Counted from the stretch's first letter, positions 42,601 through 53,213 are shown. The stretch: 64,000 nucleotides of DNA from Hyposmocoma kahamanoa (GCF_003589595.1 NW_020654422.1:18339118-18403117), one strand, 5' to 3'. Made by a program: numbers and translations. The notes: generated from the letters alone by a model not told the origin.

Positions 42601-42894
42601 TGCAATTTTCAACCTTATTACATATTTTTAATTTTGCGAGCTCCAAGATTATATTGCGCTGCTAGAAATTAACGAACTAGTTATCTCTAAGTTCAGTGGC
42701 GCAGTTAGCAGCCGTAACGAGTTTCATTAAGTTAATTCAACTAACGTTAGGTTTTACGATACAATGTGTAGTTACGGTGCACATTTGTTGCACTTGTTCA
42801 GTCTCGCGTGAAACTAACTGATATACGTTTTGTAGCTACATGCAATTTTGATGATCTCGGTCCTGGATTCGGTTTGATAGGACCAAATTTATGA

Positions 42895-43075
42895 CCTCGG
42901 TGGTCGAGTGACTTGCACACCGGTTTTCTTTGTTGTCACCATCTCGGAGGTCCCGGGTTCGTTTTCCGGCCGAGTCAATGTAGAAACTAATTAATTTTAC
43001 ATATTGTGTCGGATCTGGGTGTTTCTGAATGGGATCAGATCAACGTATGTTATGTTGTCAAATATTTACTTAGTT
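42895..43075 (+). repeat. tRNA-like SINE, family E (copy 4)
   Basis: Second copy in the same direction (ACCTCGGTGGTCGAGTGACT, GAGGTCCCGGGTTCGTTTTC, ATATTGTGTCGGATCTGGGT). Internally deleted before GATCAGATCAACGTATGTTA. Confidence 0.85.
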
Positions 43076-43182
43076 CATACAGCACACATGTGCATACACA
43101 CGCACACTCTCACACACCAATATACACGCACGCACACATGCACGCATGCACTCACGCACGCACGCATACACACACACACACT
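43076..43182. repeat. CA-rich microsatellite
   Basis: Irregular CACA/CGCA/CATG run directly after the family-E SINE. The His/Thr-rich frames through it are artefacts. Confidence 0.9.
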
Positions 43183-43282
43183 TTTAGGTATCGTATTGAT
43201 TTTTCATAATTTTATTCACTAAATATATTCACGGTTCTAAGTTTTTGAGATTGTTAATATTTATTAATTTTTCAATGTGAGT

Positions 43283-43425
43283 ACTTTTTGTTTTGAAGGG
43301 TATAGCAGCTGTGAAACTACAGACACTTTTAACCTGTCAACTTTATGTGGCAGGGTGCGATTTGCGATTTAAAGTTCTGAGTGGCACTGCAACTGTGTTG
43401 AGTAGGCGTGTCGCTTACCACAAGA
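43283..43425 (+). repeat. SINE-A, partial (copy 21)
   Basis: GTTTTGAAGGGTATAGC to AGTAGGCGTGTCGCTTACCA. 5' and 3' ends are missing. Confidence 0.82.
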
Positions 43426-43714
43426 CTGAAAAGGTTGTAAAACCTAATGAGCCGGAACCACGGCAAATAAATAAGAAAACTTCAAGTCCACAGACATTTA
43501 TTTCTAGTACATGGTAAAGAGGAAAGTCACTAATAAGAAAGGTACATAAAAACAGGTACAATACTACAAAACATCCCCTAACCTAATTACATACGGATAC
43601 GCTCATGGATGGATATAAAGTAGACACTTACCCCTAAAGGGCCGAGTTGTACTGAATTACAGATTGGTTATATGATCGACAGCAGTTATTACGAATTATT
43701 ATCAAAATTGGCAC

Positions 43715-43985
43715 ATGACTGGTAGTAGCTATTACAAATCTGGTAAAGGAATCAAAACCAGACCGCAATTGAAATTTTAATCAGACGCAATTGAATATTT
43801 AGTGACAGTGGAACGAAACAAAATCAGAATGGCGAGGCAAAAAAATAAAAAAACGATCCAAAATTTAAAAACGAGTGGCCAGGAACCGAAGAAATGGCGA
43901 TAAAAAGGTGGGATGAAGATGTAAGGAGGTCACATCGTCACAAGGCTTGTTCATCGCGGCACTTGATATCATATCATTATAAAAA
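43715..43985 (+). pseudogene. LINE C-terminal fragment, RWDDDV type (copy 2)
   Basis: Shares AAATCTGGTAA, GGAACGAAACAAAATCAGAA, TGGCGAGGCAAA, AAAAACGAGTGGCCAGGAA and AAAAAGGTGGGATGA with 1368-1605. The flank GCGGCACTTGATATCATA at 43957 suggests it ends in a SINE-A-like 3' tail. Confidence 0.62.
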
Positions 43986-44004
43986 ACGTGCTGTGAAGAA
44001 GGTA

Positions 44005-44255
44005 CTAAAATCTCTCACTAGATGTCACTAGCGGCTCAGAATGCTGAAAAATCCAATAATACAAAAATCTTTAACAAAAACAGTCAGTAGAATCGAGAAC
44101 TCGATAACTTGACCCGTAGCTCAGTTGGTAAAAACAATACTACTGTACAGTATGGTCATGGGTTCAAGTCCCATCGGGTCGAAAAAGTTTTTCTACGTAT
44201 TAATCATCTTAGAAAATCCTAGTGGATTTGTTTCACAAAAATATCTCAATAATTA
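44005..44255 (+). repeat. tRNA-like SINE, family C (copy 1)
   Basis: The core at 44109-44181 reads TGACCCGTAGCTCAGTTGGT ... GGGTTCAAGTCCCATCGGGT. Acceptor, anticodon (ATACT/AGTAT) and T stems all pair. The D-arm is broken (AAAAAC for the expected GAGC) and position 33 is C, not T. It is followed by a diverged copy of the shared tail and preceded by CTCTCACTAGATGTCACTAG, also present at 55.57 kb. It is therefore a SINE, not a tRNA gene. Confidence 0.83.
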
Positions 44256-44259
44256 TAAA

Positions 44260-44995
44260 AACGTAAACGTAAACAAAATGAGAATATTTTGACGTAGTAA
44301 TTTTTTCTACGCCTGCTGGCTATTTGATTACATCTCTTGATTGAGACTACAGATTTTGTTTTTACTTAATAATTAGGAAGAAACATAAAAATACCACTTT
44401 TAGTCGTATTTAGATAAGATAATTCACAACTTCTAAATTAAAGAAAATTAAAACGTATTAATCGTTAAAAATAACAAAATAAATAAGCTATGCTTTCTGA
44501 TTCTTTAGAAGTTAATTTAAAATTTTCCCGGGGTGAGTTCTTGTTTCTTTTTTTCTTGCTATGGTAATTTTGTAAAAGTAAAAAAGGGGTTGGTAACGTT
44601 GACAGCGGGTGGCTTTATTTCCTTGGGTCTCTCATCGGGTTTTTAGTTAGTTTCTGCTTGAAATTCCACCTTTTTCTTGTTTTTCCCTCTGATTACTTTC
44701 GCTCTCGAAAATGAAGGTACACTTAATGTGTCGGTACTGTGTATTTTCCTTCTTCCTTAATGAAAATGCGAATACGTAAACATAAATGAGAGCATTTTAC
44801 AAAATTGTTTTATATTTTCGCTTTCGTTCCTTATATTGTTTTTAATGAATATTTACATTATCGCGTGTACTAAGTTGAATCTGTTTTAAAGCATTTTTGC
44901 ACAGGGAAAATTAAAGGAAACGCTTAGGCATGCAATAGTAACTCCATGTCATGTGCATTAATACTAGATATAACTGGTTGATAACCTTACCACCT
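44260..44995. other. Spacer, no recognisable feature
   Basis: AT-rich, no gene or repeat relatives noticed. Confidence 0.35.
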
Positions 44996-44999
44996 CAAT

Positions 45000-45122
45000 C
45001 AACCGTGATCATGGGACCTGTAAAGGACCCGAAACGTTGGTTTGTTTGAAAAAAGAAATATACGCGATTTAAATCCGGAAAAATAGATTTATTTCCTATG
45101 TATAACAATCGCAAAAACCTAA
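45000..45122 (-). repeat. Fold-back repeat R10, single arm (reversed)
   Basis: CGTGATCATGGGACCTGTAA, AGGACCCGAAACGTTGGTTT, then ATACGCGATTTAAATCCGGA and TTCCTATGTATAACAATCGC. Confidence 0.7.
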
Positions 45123-45321
45123 GAACTCCCCGTGAAAGAGTTTACCCAGGGAAGCACCACCTTTCTATTTCTGCCGTCAGGCAATACTGTGTGTCGGTTT
45201 TGAAGGGGACTTTTCAACTCTATGTCTCACCTTGACGAGCGCAATGGCAATGCTCGTCAGATCTTTACGACTTAAAGTTCTGATTGCCCCTGCAAGTGTT
45301 ATAGCTGAGCGCATGACTTAT
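45123..45321 (+). repeat. SINE-A (copy 22)
   Basis: CTCCCCGTGAAAGAG to CTGAGCGCATGACTTATTC. The middle is shortened and the 3' end lost. Confidence 0.85.
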
Positions 45322-45404
45322 TCTTCTAATCACTTAGTGTCATTAAAAACACGACACCTGAGTGACATCTCAGCGGATACGCACTTAAGAGCGATACGAC
45401 ATCA

Positions 45405-45700
45405 ATTACAAACTTTTCCCGTACTAAAACGATTCATTTTTGCTTGAATCTAGCGGCAGGGCCTTATTTCAGAATTTATTTTTCTTACAAACGTAATTAA
45501 AGCCATTTGAATAATGTGTATCGTGCACTAAACGTGTTCTATTTAGATCAGTTGATATAAAAAAAAAAAAATGGTATATGTAAATCTATTGAATACAGCG
45601 GATTCTTTGTAAAATTTCGAAGTGTGTGTTTTTTTTATCGTGAAAATTTTTAGAAATCGTGTTTTCACACTGTGTATATCCTCAATTTAACTATATATTT
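45405..45700 (+). repeat. Dispersed repeat R6 (copy 2)
   Basis: Direct relative of 20430-20775, ending at GTGTATATCCTCAA in both. Confidence 0.7.
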
Positions 45701-45780
45701 TTTCCAAAGTGAATACAGAATTCGTCACCTGTTTATTAATAACAGCAATTTAAAATCAACATTACTCCCGTTAAATAGAA

Positions 45781-46130
45781 TCACATAAAAAAATCCTCTA
45801 CACGGCGGAAAGGTAATATGCGATTATCATAATGAAATTGCGAGGAGTGGTGTAGGGCCATAAGAAAAATGGTTAAATTTGCGGCGTTAAATAATATCGT
45901 TAAACATAAAGAAAAATGGGCTGCCCTGCCTCGCATATAGCCCTGTGGTACTGCGAGCCGCTCTGAAATTGCCTGCCGTATATTACGCAGGGAATTTTCA
46001 ATTACGGCAATCCAGTGGTTTTTCATTCGTAATGTGACTTTTAAGCAACGCGAGCTGGTCATTCATATCTGCCAGCTAAGGACTCTTGTTCGCGTTGAAC
46101 ATTGTAGGATTATCGGAGGTTATGTACACG
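45781..46130. other. Unclassified stretch with a 93-codon open frame
   Basis: The minus-strand frame at 45781-46062 has no recognisable motif. Composition is more balanced than in neighbours and no second copy was seen. It could be an old unique exon-like piece or a non-coding element; not supported as a gene. Confidence 0.15.
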
Positions 46131-46305
46131 TGCTTTCAAAGAAATTACCTATCATTCTTACACTAGCGACATAATATATTGTAAAAACGTAATTTACGTT
46201 ATGAATAATAGTATTTTTTTAATGAAATATAGAGGTGACATTGAGACAATGAATAAAAATAGACTGGCTATTTTTGACAGTCATCTTAGTTACAAATTCA
46301 TTTAA

Positions 46306-46754
46306 GAGGGAGCAGAGGAAAAATTCTTAATCTTCGATTTGATTTTAGAGGGATATATCCACTTTAAAGTTAAAAATAAAATATTGTATGAGTGACTACA
46401 CGATATATTCAAGTATAGACACTAATCAGAAACATAAAACAATAAAGTTTCCTCGATAGATAAAAATCACGAAATGACGTCTAATTTTCACATTTTTTCG
46501 ATTCATCCTCGAAATGCTACAGGTCATTAGGACAAAAATTAGATAATTAATTATATTTATGCATGATCGAGAACTGTCACTACGGATTTTTTTTTAATCC
46601 CTTTAGTTTTAGAATTATGCCGCTAAAACGAATTTGGTACTTTTAATGCACAAAATTCAACGTCTCCTGTCGCATGTCACGCGAACTTCAGGCATATATT
46701 TATTTCACAAATTTGGGCGGAGCCAACGTCAAAACTTTTTTGTCATGCTCCCTC
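46306..46754. mobile_element. TTAA-flanked MITE M2 (449 bp)
   Basis: TTAA at 46302-46305 is followed by GAGGGAGCA. The other end is TGCTCCCTC followed by TTAA at 46755-46758. A TTAA target is typical of piggyBac-like and Kolobok-like transposons. No transposase frame. Confidence 0.82.
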
Positions 46755-46804
46755 TTAAGGGGCAATGTTATACACTTCTATAATAATGTTGATATTTAAA
46801 ATTT

Positions 46805-47035
46805 GCCAATTACGACGTATATTAAAATAACCGACCTCAAAAGTTCGCGGGCATACATCTATTTACCAAATTTTAAATCGGTCACCCGAAAGTGTGAATC
46901 CGCCTTCGTCCCCTAATTTGCCACCCTTAGAGGTGGAATATTTTCTTCAAATTTAAATGGCACTAATATTGAGAGATATTGTGATTTCCAAAAAAAAACA
47001 ATCATCGAACTCGCATAACATACATACAGTCCATT
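46805..47035 (+). repeat. Dispersed repeat, GTCGGTT family (with upstream part)
   Basis: ACCGACCTCAAAAGTTCGCG, TTACCAAATTTTAAATCGGT, CCACCCTTAGAGGTGGAATA and TTTTCTTCAAATTTAAATGG, in the order seen at 24.7 and (inverted) 50.0 kb. Confidence 0.72.
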
Positions 47036-47094
47036 TCGCCAGTTAAGGCGTGATCCATCTACCTGGCAAGGAATTAGCTTTAATGTCATGATGA

Positions 47095-47500
47095 AAAGAT
47101 ATCGCACTGCTATTGCAATAGTGTTGTAACTCAAAATATGTGAATTCATCACTGAACGTAAAATTTGATTATCTACACGTCAATAAAACCGTCGTCAGAA
47201 TATTTTAAGAAATCAATTAAAATATATCTACTTAACTCAAAATGAGAAACACTTTATGTGAGCTAGTTCTGGCTAAAACAGCCCTTATTAAAATGAAAAT
47301 ATGAAATTTCTCTTTCCCTTTTATTCTTAAATGTATTTGCAAGTAGGAAATTGCTTAGATGTCTATAATAAAGTATAACCTATACATAAATTTTGATGAT
47401 CTTTCAGGTAATTCGTTTTTCATCGATTCTTTTTTTGAGTTATACACCATTGTGTTAACAGCATGATATATTTGTCGCACATTGACCTGAATCATACAAC
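47095..47500 (-). repeat. Dispersed repeat R7/R8 block (copy 2, uninterrupted)
   Basis: The minus strand gives R7 (47500-47365) and then R8 (47300-47160), as at 32.4-33.0 kb but without the R9 insertion. 47095-47150 is an extra R7-like piece. Confidence 0.65.
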
Positions 47501-47562
47501 TACCTATACAAATTGAGGACCTCAGTGACCGAAGTGGATGGAAAAAGGGGAAGACGAAAAAA

Positions 47563-47868
47563 TTATGCAATTCCTTCGCACACTCTCCATGATATCATCC
47601 TGTAGAATATCGATAAGCAGACAACTTTACGGCGGTGTTCAAGGCTCTGAAAATTCTCCTCTACTAATTCCGAGTCACCTATAAGCCTCTTGGCACACTT
47701 GACGATTGAATCCAAGGTGGCCAGTTGATATTTAGCAGAGCCATCCCATAGGTGGCAGCAGTACTCCATACACGACTCATTTCGATTCAATGTATCTGCC
47801 GAAGTTCAGATTAGACGACAGATTCTTTCCAAGTAGCTGAAGACGGTCGGATGTCATATAGTCTTTAG
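47563..47868 (-). pseudogene. LINE relic related to the window-start LINE
   Basis: The minus strand reads LQLLGKNLSSNLNFGRYIES, then after a frameshift CMEYCCHLWDGSAKYQLATL and RRKVVCLSIFYRM. The same blocks occur in the intact frame at 124-1359 (LGMEICCDLNPRSYIES; CVEYCSHLWDGSAKYLL; RRDVASLSAFYRM). Here about 35 residues between the first two are deleted. A dead, older family member. Confidence 0.85.
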
Positions 47869-48175
47869 TTATTAATGCCTACTAGAGGTGTCCACCGATC
47901 GTAAAATTGTGGCGACTGTGGCGTGATTGTGCGAAGTATATTTAAGGTGTTTGAAAAAACAATAAAACATTATTTAAATCAACGTATAATTTTTTTGGAC
48001 TTTAGCTGGTATATACACCATCTAAATCAAAAGGATCGTGTTACTAAAAATAGTCTATTTAAAAAATGTTTGTAAAGAAACATCTAATATAATTAGGTCC
48101 AGACAGATATTACGTAATGCAGTTTAATTGCACTAAAATGTAGAATATTTTAAACAATTAACAAATAAATAACTG

Positions 48176-48320
48176 CCCCCTTCCGTGGCCGAACGGTTAT
48201 CATGTTATTCTACCACGCAGAAGTCCCGGGCTCGATTCCAGGACCGGGAGAAATATTCGTATAGGCTATATTGAATACTCTCGTGAATTTGGGTACAGTT
48301 TACTTAATAGTTTCTACGTA
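48176..48320 (+). repeat. tRNA-like SINE, family D (copy 5)
   Basis: CCCCTTCCGTGGCCGAACGG head, CCGGGCTCGATTCCAGGAC, and body to CTCTCGTGAATTTGGGTACA. Confidence 0.85.
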
Positions 48321-48584
48321 GCAGATACATCACTCTCATATAAAATCGGAAATACCTATGCTATTATAGCCTACTAAATCTGACTAATGCCACCAGGCGC
48401 TCACTATGAGGAAAAAGGAACCTAAGCAAGCGCACAGAGAGATGAAAATAACGTTGCCCGCCGTGTGCAGTCGTGCGGAGCCGCATGCTCATGAATGAAA
48501 GATTTGTACGAGAGCTTGCGCCGACGTCGGCGCACTCAGCGGTAGGCACTTATCGCATATCTTTGAACGAGTGACGGAGCCCTG

Positions 48585-48685
48585 GTTTGGGTGTAATTTG
48601 TTATTGTCTATGTGCGTGTCCATGACACTCGAGATTCAGGGTCTCCCTAATCGGGGCTATGAGCTATAGAGCGTTATTACCTACC
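48585..48685 (+). repeat. SINE family D body fragment (copy 6)
   Basis: GTTTGGGTGTAATTTGTTAT, TGTCTATGTGCGTGTCCATG to CCTAATCGGGGCTATGAG. The head is absent. Confidence 0.8.
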
Positions 48686-48689
48686 AAAA

Positions 48690-49145
48690 TAAGTTAGTAC
48701 TAAGCACCCGCACTACCTACGCTTCTAAATCATCATCGAGGTCTAACCGAAGGCAAATGCGAATGAATTCGTTTTAATGTTCTTAGCGATGCAAAATTTT
48801 ATCGCTATTGAAAATCGAGCTTTTCATACCAATCTTGGAGCGCGCTGGATCTCAATAAAAATTTATTCTAATGCAAATTGCATCTCTTTGTGAAGTATGC
48901 TCCGCTTGCTCTGAAATCCTTTCAACTCTTTATGGGCCCTCCAGTAGTTCATGCGGATGGAAGGAGCTTTTATTTGTAATGATGGCCTGTAAAATATTAT
49001 CGGCTTGATTTATCGTGTCGCCAGCTCTAGTTCCTTGTACAACAATTTTATGTTTCTGCGTTTAATAGCGTATAGTTTCGAAACGTACTAAAGTTAATAA
49101 GTTGCTTTTGGGAAGCGATAGAGCTGCGTTTATCAGATTAATATT
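48690..49145. other. Spacer with candidate conserved non-coding stretch
   Basis: 48750-49040 has no relative in the window and holds two octamer-type motifs (ATGCAAATTG at about 48874, and ATGCAAAATT). It may be regulatory; unproven. Confidence 0.25.
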
Positions 49146-49149
49146 TGTA

Positions 49150-49212
49150 TCGAGTTCTTAGGTTTTGACGCATTTGAAATAAAATTATTTTGTCGGATCT
49201 AGATCGTGTATA
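49150..49212 (+). repeat. Fold-back repeat R10 fragment
   Basis: ATCGAGTTCTTAGGTTTTGA ... TTTTGTCGGATCTAGATCGT, abutting the truncated LINE. Confidence 0.6.
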
Positions 49213-49980
49213 CGGGGGTGTTTGCATCAATAATATAAGTTACGTCGACGACATGGTGCTGTTGAGTCCTTCTATAGGTGGTCTAAGGAAGCTGTTACAC
49301 ACGTGTGAGGCTTATGATGTGGCTCACGGCCTCAAATATAATGTGAAGAAAAGTGAATTCATGGGGTTAAAGCGGCCGCTATGAACGATACACAAAAACC
49401 TGAAGTATCACTTTGTGGTACAGCTTTGTCCAGGGTACCTAAATTTAAATATTCGGGTCATTGGGTCACGGAGGATCTGAATGACAATTGTGACATAGAG
49501 AGGGAGCGAAGGCGCTGGCCGTTCGGTGTAATATATTGGCTCGCAGATTTGCACGTTGTACTACTGTCAAGTGCTGTACACGTGCAGTCTGCGGATCACG
49601 TATTCGAAGTGGACATTCAGCGACCTGCGTGTTAAATATAATAACGCCTTCAGGGTGCTGATGGGGCTAACGTGGAGGTGTAGCGCTTCGGGGATGTTTG
49701 CCGAGGCTCAAGTGGATGATTTCATGGCCATCGTGAGGCGCCTCCGCGGGGGCTCCAACGGCATCTTGTGTGTGTTCACAGATCGGTGGGACTCGCCACT
49801 TCTGCGTAAATGGATTGAGATTCACACCGTCATTTAGTTGTATTGTCCTTTTAAATTATATAAAATTTAAATTATTTAAATTATATAAAGTTAATTAATA
49901 CTAACACTAGATCTTAACTTATTTTGTTTATAACACTATATGGATTTTTTATCTGAAATAAATATATTTGAACTGAATTA
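49213..49980 (+). pseudogene. 5'-truncated LINE reverse-transcriptase relic with 3' UTR
   Basis: The first frame gives NNISYVDDMVLLSPSIGGLR (catalytic YVDD box, D intact) and GLKYNVKKSEFM. After a frameshift comes VPKFKYSGHWVTEDLNDNCD. After another comes YNNAFRVLMGLTWRCSASGM and FTDRWDSPLLRKW, with a stop at about 49836. This order (palm, then LG(H)-type motif, then C-terminal W-containing block) is a non-LTR polymerase of a different family from the one at 124-1359. An AT-rich 3' UTR follows to about 49980. Two frameshifts make it inactive. Confidence 0.88.
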
Positions 49981-49981
49981 A

Positions 49982-50222
49982 TTTTTTTACCGACTTTAAA
50001 AAAAATGACGAAATTCTTAATTCGACTGTATTTTTTTGTGTGACGTGATCCGATTTTGGTGGTTTCTTTTTTTGTTGGAAAAGGATACTTCGGTAGTGGT
50101 CTTATTTAAATTTTAAACTGCAAACTGATGGATGAATCTGATATCACGCACTTTCCGGTAACCGAATGCAATAAAACTTGGCAAATAGATGTAATTCCAT
50201 AAACTTCTGAAGTTGGTTTATT
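49982..50222 (-). repeat. Dispersed repeat, GTCGGTT family (minus)
   Basis: Plus strand: ACCGACTTTAAAAAAAATGA, TTAATTCGACTGTATTTTTT, GATACTTCGGTAGTGGTCTT, then AATAAAACTTGGCAAATAGA. It is the inverse of the 24.7-kb copy and directly abuts the LINE 3' end. Confidence 0.7.
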
Positions 50223-50403
50223 TAGTACTCTTTTCTATCTATATAATCTCATTATTGGAGTCCTTGTCCCGGGTCCATTGTATTATTGTCAATCAATACC
50301 CTGGCACCCTCTAGTATGCAAATGGTGTAATTACAAGTGATGTAGGGAAACAGTAGCCCGTTTACTTCTTCCATTCTAATTCAGAATAAAAATCACTTGT
50401 ATT

Positions 50404-50649
50404 AGTAGCAGAAGAACTCCTTGTGAAAAGTTCGTCTAGGAAAGTAACCCTACCACCACCAAGCACTAATGTCAGAATTACTGTGTTCCAATTTTGAAGG
50501 GTAAGGGTGCTGATGAAATTACAGGCACATGGGACTTGTTAACTTATGTCTCCAGATGACGGCACTGCAACTGTTCAAAATAGGAGTGTCGCTTACCACC
50601 AGGCGCACGGTTTGTTTGTACCGTCACTTGGTATTATAAAATAAAAATA
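50404..50649 (+). repeat. SINE-A (copy 23)
   Basis: From AGTAGCAGAAGAACTCCTTG to CACTTGGTATTATAAAATAA. Internal deletion between GACGG and CACTGCAACTG. Confidence 0.9.
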
Positions 50650-51075
50650 GAAAAATTTAAATTTGTCGTCTAGGCCATGGAAAAAACGAAAACCTTAAAT
50701 AGTATGTATGTATGTAAGCGTGTAAGTAAGCAAAGTTTGAAGTCGATTTCTTTTTATTTAATAATTATAAATTAATTTCTAATAAGATTTAGGACATTTT
50801 TTTCTATCATAGCAACACGTTTCTTAATAGTAAGGTCAATTACTGGGTGTTCACTATTTGTGATTCTCTGTTACTGGTTAGTTAATTATTGGATTTTTGG
50901 TGTCCATTACTGGAGATTTAGAGAAATTCCAATTTAGATTTTTTTAGTAATAAATGTTCCTAATAGCTTTCATATTAAACATACTACAGCATAATCTGTC
51001 TTCAGGAATATATCTGTCAAGTAAAGTGAACACTATTAATATATGATGTTTAAAAAGAAAAACGTTATTTCAAAT

Positions 51076-51324
51076 TTAAGAGTAGTTACACACAGCGATT
51101 TTTAACAGCGATACAAACACGCGACTGCATCGATATAAACGCGCGATTGTATCGATACAAATGCGCGATTGCATCGATGCAAACAAGTATAGCGATGCAA
51201 TCGCGCGTTTGTATTGGTGCAGTCGCGCGTTTGCATCGCTGCTTAAAGTTGCGGGTGTGTGTAAAGGTAGAAGTGTGTATAGTTTGCATCGCTGCTAAAT
51301 GAAGTCGTGTGTAACCGCTCTTAA
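51076..51324. mobile_element. CpG-rich TTAA-type MITE M3 (copy 3, both ends intact)
   Basis: TTAA at 51076-51079 then GAGTAGTTACACAC. The other end is GTGTGTAACCGCTC then TTAA at 51321-51324. The interior consists of palindromic CGATGCAAACGCGCGATT-type units on both strands. No coding capacity. This copy defines the element ends. Confidence 0.87.
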
Positions 51325-51945
51325 GACACACTTCCCTCAAAATGTCGATCATTATTGCCATCACTCTACACAAAACGTATCAAAATAACATTTTTTTCAA
51401 TATAACACCTGAAAATTACAATTCTTTGGGAAAATCATTTTGCTAGGGTGTAATCAAGAAAATTCAATGTTAAAAAATGTATTTCACTTCAAAAGACGTA
51501 GCACCCGTACGCGGTCTTCGCGTTTATTGCAAAAACGGTAAATTTAGAGTATAAAACAAAAGAAATATTAATTAAGCCCTCAGAAGTTCTTTTGAACGCA
51601 AAAAAGGAATAAATAATAACAGTGAACCGGTATAAATCTCCAGGGCTGTTCTGAATAACGATAATTAAACGTTATAAAGTTTATTGTAATAAGGGATATA
51701 GCTCTTACGTCAAACTTCGTTCTTACCAGTGAGTAGGTAATAGCAAGGCTTATGTAGGCAGCTGATTACACAGACCCTTTGAGAATTAACATCATTTAAT
51801 TATTGTGTATATTTTATTTTATGTACATGAAATAATTAAGGTATTTGGATATCTTTGTTAATAATTAAGGCCCGTCTACACGCTCAAGCACGCGTGATTA
51901 TTTAGACGTAAGCAACATATTTTGAATATGAATATTATATCATAT
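51325..51945. other. Spacer, no recognisable feature
   Basis: No gene or repeat relative seen. 51480-51650 is slightly more complex in sequence. Confidence 0.35.
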
Positions 51946-52292
51946 TGTGAAAGAGTTCGTCTAGGAAAGTATTTTGCCTATTTCTGCCACAAAGTAGTGA
52001 CTGAGCATTACTGCGTTCCGGTTTTGAAGGGTAACGGATTTATCAACTTACAGTATTTCCAAGATCTTTGCGATTTAAAACTCTGAGGCCATACATTCGC
52101 AACAGTGGTGCATTTAAGGTTTGCTCATACATTGTGTTTTATGTCGGAAGTATGCACAGAAGTCTAAAAAAAATAGTTTAAATTTCTGCGAATGTATCAA
52201 TCAAGTTTGTGGCCTGGACGGCACTGCACTTTATATTCACGGGCATGTCGCTTAGCACCACGCACACGACTTCGTCGTTTCGATCTGTCACA
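51946..52292 (+). repeat. SINE-A (copy 24), interrupted by a small MITE
   Basis: The left part ends GCGATTTAAAACTCTGA at 52086. The right part resumes TGGACGGCACTGCAC at 52215 and runs to CGATCTGTCA. Confidence 0.82.
52087..52214. mobile_element. Small MITE-like insertion in SINE-A (128 bp)
   Basis: Begins GGCCATACATTCGCA and ends TGCGAATGTAT ... GGCC, inverted copies apart from a 13-base insertion near the right end. It breaks a SINE-A copy at CTCTGA|. No coding capacity, superfamily unknown. Confidence 0.65.
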
Positions 52293-52352
52293 CACATGAG
52301 ATACATTATTATTTTCTCTTTAGTGTGTTTACGTGGGATGTAGGATACGTAT

Positions 52353-52620
52353 AATTTTAGAGTCGGCGGACTAAAACACATAAGACGAAAAATGTTTCAT
52401 TTTTATTATTATAATTCTATATTTTTCGTGTTGTTTATAATATTGGAAGATGTGAAGAGAATGATAAATTTGGTAAAGACGCCACTAGAATTTAAGTTAC
52501 AAATCAATGAAGTGATAAATGATTTGACTTATGTGCTTCAGTCGGTAAATGTATTAATTTTGAAAGAATGATATTGGTTTTTGACTTACATATGTGCTTT
52601 AGTCCGCTGACCCTAGAATT
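52353..52620. mobile_element. MITE-like inverted-repeat element (about 268 bp)
   Basis: The left end (AGTCGGCGGACTAAAACACA) and the inverted right end (GGTCAGCGGACTAAAGCACA) match over about 30 bases. An extra internal copy of the end sequence is at about 52523-52545. A target duplication could not be fixed. Confidence 0.68.
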
Positions 52621-52734
52621 GTTATTATTATTTTTATTCCGCCGCTGTGAAATTCAAACCCTTGGTGTAATAAGGCACAATCTACAAAAACGGCAAATTT
52701 TTAGGAGAGAGGTTAAAGATTAATGACGAACGAA

Positions 52735-52800
52735 CGACTTCTTTCCGTAGCGCCATCTGTGAGAAATCTATATTTTGTACCAAAATTTGAAACAATAATA
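52735..52800 (-). repeat. SINE family B upstream-arm fragment
   Basis: TTCCGTAGCGCCATCTGTGA then GAAATCTA matches the arm of family B (inverse of GATGGCGCTACGG). Confidence 0.55.
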
Positions 52801-52984
52801 CTTAGTTTTTTTTGAGTTTTGTTTTTTCAATCATAGTAACACAGGTCTATTTTAACCATTATAAAGATAGGAAACTCCGCTCTTCTATAACCATGCTTTG
52901 TAATATGCAATATTAATCTTAGTTGTTTATAAACTAAATCAAATTATATTTTGTATTTATGGTTTACTTTTTCCTGTCGTTGGC

Positions 52985-53213
52985 CTAATTGTAAACTACA
53001 TGCATGTCCACAACAAATAATAAAGGTCTGAGAGCCCCTGCCACTGCGCCCGTCACCTTGAGACATAAGTGACAAGTTCCATATGCCTGAAATATCGCCA
53101 TTACCTTTACTTTTCAAAACCGAAACACAGAAATGCTCACATTACTGCTTGGCGGCAGAAATAGGTAAAGTCCTCTCTCTTTCACAAGGAGCTCTACTGG
53201 TACTAAACTATTC
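52985..53213 (-). repeat. SINE-A (copy 25)
   Basis: GTCTGAGAGCCCCTGCCACT to GGAGCTCTACTGGTACT. The 3' end is eroded, with an about 20-base deletion near the 5' end. Confidence 0.86.

Noticed and set aside
43004..43222. His/Thr-rich open frames as genes
   Set aside because: They are translations of the CA-rich microsatellite.
44109..44181. A functional tRNA gene
   Set aside because: Acceptor, anticodon and T stems pair, but the D-arm is broken, base 33 is C rather than T, and the sequence is embedded in a SINE with a second decayed copy at 55.6 kb.
45781..46062. A 93-codon minus-strand frame as a gene
   Set aside because: No motif, splice context or second copy supports it. Kept only as an unclassified stretch.
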